Positions 60,318-64,000 of a stretch of 64,000 nucleotides of DNA are shown here, one piece after another. The number at the start of each line of letters is the position of its first letter. Position 1 is the stretch's first letter. Where the stretch lies: NCBI RefSeq assembly GCF_030770395.1, contig NZ_CP132480.1, positions 3,401,792 to 3,465,791 of the forward strand, written 5' to 3'. Source of the DNA: Telluria beijingensis. GTDB taxonomy: Bacteria > Pseudomonadota > Gammaproteobacteria > Burkholderiales > Burkholderiaceae_D. The notes below the pieces were generated by a model. The model saw only the letters and a program-made list of their open reading frames with translations. It was not told where the DNA came from and did no database searches. A program made the translations under genes and the position numbers.

Positions 60318-60928
60318 GCGGCGAGCTTGCCGGCGCGGCGGCGGCGGCCGGCGTAGCCCAGCATGGCCAGGCCGGCGCCCATCAGCAGGGTGGTGGCGGG
60401 CTCGGGGACTTCGCCAGGCTCTTCGATGTCGACCGTGTCGTAGCCGAAGGTGAAGGAGCCGAAGTTCCACATGCCGTCTGGATTGACCGCCAAGTCATCG
60501 AAGCGGTCGATGAATTCCAGGCGCAGGATGCCGTCGGCGCCGACGGCGAAGCTTCGGCCGACGGCGACCAGGTCGAGCGATTCCGAGTAGCTTGCCGTGC
60601 CGGGGAACTCGTCAAACAGGCCGGGTACCAGGGTAACGCCTGGACCCTGGTCCTTGGCCGAGGTCTCGATCACGACGCCTATTTCCAACAGATAGCTTGG
60701 GTCGTAGGCAGTGAGGTTGACGGTATAGTCCAGGCTGGTAATGACCGAATTGGCGCCAACGTTGAATGTCAGCACCGTATTGCGTTCATCGTCCACCGGG
60801 CCAAAGCTTTCGATCCCAGCCACGTCGACGACCAGTGTCATCGGGGCTGCGGACAGCGAGGTGCAGGCGAGCAAGGACAGGCCGGCAATGAACTTCTTGG
60901 TAATGTTATGAACAACGGATAATGTCAT
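60314..60928 (-). CDS. PEP-CTERM sorting domain protein
   Basis: 204 residues from the ATG at 60928, which has a GGGGGAAT Shine-Dalgarno. N-terminal signal peptide (FIAGLSLLACTSLSAA, cleavage about residue 28). The body of about 145 residues is beta-rich and not recognisable (TLVVDVAGIESFGPVDDERNTVLTFNVGAN). The C-terminal PEP-CTERM signal is VPEPATTLLMGAGLAMLGYAGRRRR: the PEP motif, one membrane helix and an Arg cluster. Such proteins are processed by exosortase (EpsH/XrtA), which is not in this window, and are secreted or surface-linked, often with exopolysaccharide. Confidence 0.85.
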   Translation of the reverse strand: MTLSVVHNITKKFIAGLSLLACTSLSAAPMTLVVDVAGIESFGPVDDERNTVLTFNVGANSVITSLDYTVNLTAYDPSYLLEIGVVIETSAKDQGPGVTLVPGLFDEFPGTASYSESLDLVAVGRSFAVGADGILRLEFIDRFDDLAVNPDGMWNFGSFTFGYDTVDIEEPGEVPEPATTLLMGAGLAMLGYAGRRRRAGKLAA

Positions 60929-61174
60929 GAGATTCCCCCATATAGTGTCTAGGTTTAAGGGACGCAAAAATCGTGCCGAAAATTCGTATCTGCGTAATCG
61001 ATTGATTTAAAACATCAAATCAAATATGGTCAATTTGCCATATGACAAAGTGTAAATTTTCTCGACATCGGTAGAGCTGAGAGAAGGTTACCGCTGGTAT
61101 CGCTAAAGGGCTGCATTGCCCACCGGGCGCGGCAAAATAGCGTATCGTCTTGCCAGGCTATCGTGGAGAGCAAC

Positions 61175-62620
61175 ATGAAACAAATGAACGTGGACGTCGC
61201 CATCATCGGCACCGGCACCGCCGGCATGACGGCCTACCGCGCCGCCAAGGCGCAAGGCGCCCGGACGGTGGTGATCGAGAGCGGGCAATACGGCACCACC
61301 TGCGCCCGGGTCGGCTGCATGCCGAGCAAGCTCCTGATCGCCGCGGCCGAGGCGTCCCACGCGATCGATCATTCAGGCCCGTTCGGCGTGCACGCCAGCG
61401 ATAAACGCATCGACGGCCGCGCCGTCATGGAGCGGGTCCGGCGCGAGCGCGACCGCTTCGTCGGCTTCGTGCTGGAAGGGGTCGAGGCGATGCCGGTGCA
61501 GGACCGCCTGCAGGGCCGCGCGCGCTTCACCGGCCCCTGCAACCTGGTGGTCGACGACCATACCGAGATCGTGGCCGGCCGCATCGTGATCGCCACCGGC
61601 TCCACCCCGCTGCGCCTGCCGCAGCTGGAAAACGTCGGCCCCGGCATCGTCACCAGCGACGACGTGTTCTATTGGGACGACCTGCCGCGCTCGGTGGCCG
61701 TGATCGGCACCGGCGTCATCGGCCTCGAACTGGGCCAGGCCCTGGCGCGGCTCGGGGTCCGGGTGCGCTTCTACGCGCGCGGCGGCAGCATCGCCAACAT
61801 CACCGATCCCGAAGTGCTGCGCAACGCGGTGCAGGTGCTGGGCGAGGAACTCGACATCGCCTTCCAGACCGAGGTGGTCAGCGCGGTGCAGGACAGCGCC
61901 GATGCCGAGGTGGCGCTGACGGTGCGCGATGCCCTGGGCAAGGAAAGCACCGAGCGCTTCCAGTATGTGTTGATGACGGCCGGCCGCACGCCCAATGTGC
62001 ACGACCTGGGACTGGAACATACGGGCCTGGAGCGGGGGCCGGACGGCATCCCTTGTTTTGATGCGCGCACGATGCAGTGCGGGACCAGCCATATCTTCAT
62101 CGCGGGCGACGCCAACAACGAGCGCCCGCTGCTGCACGACGCCGCCGACCACGGCAAGATCGCCGGCGACAACGCGGGCCGTTATCCGGACGTGCGCCCG
62201 GGCCTGCGCCGCGCGCCGATCGCGGTGGCCTTCACCGAACCGAATATCGCCACCCTGGGCAAGAACTACAAGACCCTGTGCGCCGGCGGCCAGCGCAAGT
62301 TCGCGGTGGGCGGCGTGTCCTTCGCCAACCAGGGCCGCAGCCGCGTCATGTTGCAGAACAAGGGGATGCTGCGGGTGTATGGCGAATATGGCACCCGGCT
62401 GTTCCTGGGCGCCGAGATGATTGCGCCGCGCGCCGAGCACCTGGCCCATCTGCTGTCATGGGCATTCCAGATGCGCCTGACGGTCGACCAGATGCTCGAG
62501 ATGCCGTTCTACCACCCGGTGATCGAGGAGGGCGTGCGCACCGCCCTGCGCGACCTGGCCATCAACCTGTCGAAGGGTGAGAGCCAGACCGACCCGGCCG
62601 ATACCGAGCCGGGGACCTGA
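61175..62620 (+). CDS. Dihydrolipoyl dehydrogenase-like flavoprotein, stand-alone
   Basis: 481 residues from the ATG at 61175, six bases after GGAG. Class I pyridine nucleotide-disulfide oxidoreductase: FAD motif IIGTGTAGMTAYRAA (10-24), redox-active Cys43 and Cys48 in TCARVGCMPSK, NAD motif AVIGTGVIGLELGQALARLG (about 175-194), FIAGDANNERPLLHDA, and the C-terminal catalytic His-Glu pair (HPVIEEG, about 447-452). It differs from E3 subunits near dehydrogenase complexes because no E1/E2 genes adjoin. The lack of a lipoyl partner and the CARVGC rather than CLNVGC core leave room for another disulfide substrate. The 246-bp upstream spacer is AT-rich. Confidence 0.85.
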   Translation: MKQMNVDVAIIGTGTAGMTAYRAAKAQGARTVVIESGQYGTTCARVGCMPSKLLIAAAEASHAIDHSGPFGVHASDKRIDGRAVMERVRRERDRFVGFVLEGVEAMPVQDRLQGRARFTGPCNLVVDDHTEIVAGRIVIATGSTPLRLPQLENVGPGIVTSDDVFYWDDLPRSVAVIGTGVIGLELGQALARLGVRVRFYARGGSIANITDPEVLRNAVQVLGEELDIAFQTEVVSAVQDSADAEVALTVRDALGKESTERFQYVLMTAGRTPNVHDLGLEHTGLERGPDGIPCFDARTMQCGTSHIFIAGDANNERPLLHDAADHGKIAGDNAGRYPDVRPGLRRAPIAVAFTEPNIATLGKNYKTLCAGGQRKFAVGGVSFANQGRSRVMLQNKGMLRVYGEYGTRLFLGAEMIAPRAEHLAHLLSWAFQMRLTVDQMLEMPFYHPVIEEGVRTALRDLAINLSKGESQTDPADTEPGT

Positions 62621-62624
62621 CGCA

Positions 62625-63110
62625 TCAATTCAACAACGTGGTATTCAGCTTGCCCTCGCTGGCAAGCTTGCGCAGGATGCGGACCGTGTCGAGGTCGGCC
62701 TCTTCATAGGCCGATTTCTTGAATTCGTCATACATGGCGTTTGCCGGGTCGACGTGCTCGCCGGTGCCATCGTCGTAGCAGAAGCGCACCAGCAGCATCG
62801 CACTGGTCGGCGCCTCGATGATCATGCGCAGGCTCGAGGCCGCGATCTCGCCCTGGGCCGGCACTTCATAGCGCACTTCCTGCAGCGGGGTCAGGAAGAC
62901 CTGGTCTTCGATCACCAGCTCGCCAAAGGTCAGGCGGCGGCGGAAGGCGCCAGCTTCGCGCTCGACGATCTCGCTGGCGTCCAGGTGCGGGATGAACATC
63001 TTCGGGTCTTCCGCGCGCAAGACCAGGCCATGCCATACCTGTTCGCGGGTGAGGGTGTCGATCAGCGGGTTCATCGGATCGTTGATCTCGACGAGATGTT
63101 CGAATTTCAT
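62625..63110 (-). CDS. SRPBCC/AtaL-like protein (DUF1857)
   Basis: 161 residues from the ATG at 63110 (MKFEHLVEINDPMNPLIDTLTREQVWHGL). START/Bet v1-like lipid- or ligand-binding fold with the AtaL-type pattern. The conserved core includes FLTPLQEVRYEVPAQG, SAMLLVRFCYDDG and a C-terminal helix (YDEFKKSAYEEADLDTVRILRKLASEG). Function unknown. Convergent with the Lpd-like gene, with a 4-bp gap. An in-frame upstream extension to 63329 overlaps the rep promoter region and has no family similarity. Confidence 0.8.
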   Translation of the reverse strand: MKFEHLVEINDPMNPLIDTLTREQVWHGLVLRAEDPKMFIPHLDASEIVEREAGAFRRRLTFGELVIEDQVFLTPLQEVRYEVPAQGEIAASSLRMIIEAPTSAMLLVRFCYDDGTGEHVDPANAMYDEFKKSAYEEADLDTVRILRKLASEGKLNTTLLN

Positions 63111-63313
63111 GGGCAAGTATCCGGTCAATGGGAGCCGCGGCGTCGCGCGCCGCAAAGGACGCATGTTACTCGATTGCGCGTTGGTGCGCCGGTCCGCTCC
63201 CGTTCGCAGCCATGCTCGCACGGTGTTGCAATCTGGTACGCGCGGCATGCGCATCGCCCGCTCGACGCGCCGGATTGCTACAATCGATGCCTGTCCCTCC
63301 AGAAATAATTCCC

Positions 63314-64000
63314 ATGTCCAATGCACCAAAATTCGGCCTCAACGGGCCGCAGAGCGAAGCCGCGCTATATCTCGACGGCCCTTGCCTGGTGCTGGCCGGC
63401 GCCGGTTCCGGCAAGACGCGCGTGATCACGCAAAAGATCGCCTACATGATCGAGCATTGCGGCTATGACCCGCGCACCATTGCCGCCCTGACCTTTACCA
63501 ACAAGGCGGCGCTCGAGATGCAGGAGCGGATCGCCAAGCTGCTCAAGCAGCCCAAGCAGGCCAAGCAATTGACGGTGTCCACCTTCCACTCGCTGGGCGT
63601 CAAGATCCTGCGCCAGGAAGCGGCCGGGGTCGGCCTGAAGGACAAGTTCTCGATCATGGATAGCGACGATTGCTACACCATCGTGTCCGACCTGGCCCTG
63701 ACCACGGACAAGCAGGAAATCCGCGGCATCCAGAACGCGATCTCGCTGTGGAAGAACGGCCTGGTCGACCCGGAAGACGCGATCAAGGCCGCGCGCGACG
63801 AGGACGAAGCCCTGGCCGGCCGCGTCTACCGCAGCTATGTGGCGACCTTGCAAGCCTACCAGGCGGTCGATTTCGACGACTTGATCCGCTTGCCGGTGGA
63901 ATTGTTCCGCAATAATGAGCCGATCCGCGACCGCTGGCAGCGGCGCCTGCGTTATTTGCTGATGGACGAGTATCAGGACACCAATACCTGCCAGTATGAA
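63314..64000 (+). CDS. rep: ATP-dependent DNA helicase Rep, C-terminus cut by window edge
   Basis: 229 codons visible of about 670-700. UvrD/Rep superfamily 1A helicase, 3'-5' motor that removes proteins ahead of the replication fork. Q motif GPQSEAA, Walker A LVLAGAGSGKTRVITQKI (about 26-43), motif Ia TFTNKAALEMQERI, motif Ib TVSTFHSLGVKILR and motif II LMDEYQDTN at the very edge. The GPCLVLAGAGSGKT..CGY stretch is closer to Rep than to UvrD. ATG at 63314. Confidence 0.93.
   Translation, partial: MSNAPKFGLNGPQSEAALYLDGPCLVLAGAGSGKTRVITQKIAYMIEHCGYDPRTIAALTFTNKAALEMQERIAKLLKQPKQAKQLTVSTFHSLGVKILRQEAAGVGLKDKFSIMDSDDCYTIVSDLALTTDKQEIRGIQNAISLWKNGLVDPEDAIKAARDEDEALAGRVYRSYVATLQAYQAVDFDDLIRLPVELFRNNEPIRDRWQRRLRYLLMDEYQDTNTCQYE

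Overview
The window is a GC-rich, densely packed bacterial chromosome segment. Gene content and order (mlaFEDACB with a yadGH-like exporter, ibaG-murA, a complete compact his operon running into hinT-tatABC, phaAB, minCDE, short-form HisG, a PEP-CTERM protein) point to a betaproteobacterium of the Burkholderiales, most likely Oxalobacteraceae (Massilia/Telluria type). That placement is inferred from protein resemblance and synteny, not from a database search. I see no rRNA, tRNA, CRISPR array or prophage.

Layout. 1-6 kb: a proline iminopeptidase cut by the window edge, a fold-type III PLP enzyme, a secreted beta-helix protein and phaAB on the minus strand. 6-9 kb: minCDE, an IS1595-type transposase relic, a small membrane protein. 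9-18 kb: tex, a SNF2-family helicase, a LysR/TSUP divergent pair, a DUF3297 protein. 16.9-20.1 kb: a soluble two-component pair invaded by a 161-bp MITE and a 1.1-kb RAYT (Y1 transposase) element. 20.1-26.4 kb: gltBD (glutamate synthase). 26.4-30.9 kb: a MocR-type regulator divergent from an NDH-2-like flavoprotein, an unknown membrane protein and an FMN azoreductase. 31.2-37.2 kb: mla lipid-transport operon, ABC exporter, ibaG. 37.2-46.7 kb: murA and hisG-hisD-(DNA methyltransferase)-hisC-hisB-hisH-hisA-hisF-hisI-hisE, then hinT. 46.8-48.3 kb: tatABC. 48.5-56.6 kb (minus): a DUF885 peptidase-like protein, then an S9 peptidase translationally coupled to a 1378-residue SNF2 ATPase. 56.6-60.3 kb: hemE, a 549-bp spacer rich in DnaA-box-like 9-mers, priA. 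60.3-64 kb: PEP-CTERM protein, a stand-alone Lpd, an SRPBCC/AtaL-like protein and the start of rep.

How it works together. Most of the window is housekeeping: cell-division placement (MinCDE), ammonia assimilation (GltBD), outer-membrane lipid asymmetry (Mla), peptidoglycan precursor (MurA), histidine synthesis, twin-arginine export, haem and replication restart. The unusual parts are the repeats. A REP-like GC palindrome occurs between hisA and hisF (as a pair), between gltB and gltD, and inside the minC coding region, where it is translated. A MITE and the RAYT element supply the stop codons of the histidine kinase and the response regulator respectively, and the RAYT right end lies next to the probable gltB promoter. 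Other points worth follow-up are an orphan beta-class DNA methyltransferase coupled inside the his operon, the hemE-priA DnaA-box cluster (candidate oriC), the MocR/NDH-2/membrane/azoreductase locus, and the S9 peptidase-SNF2 pair.
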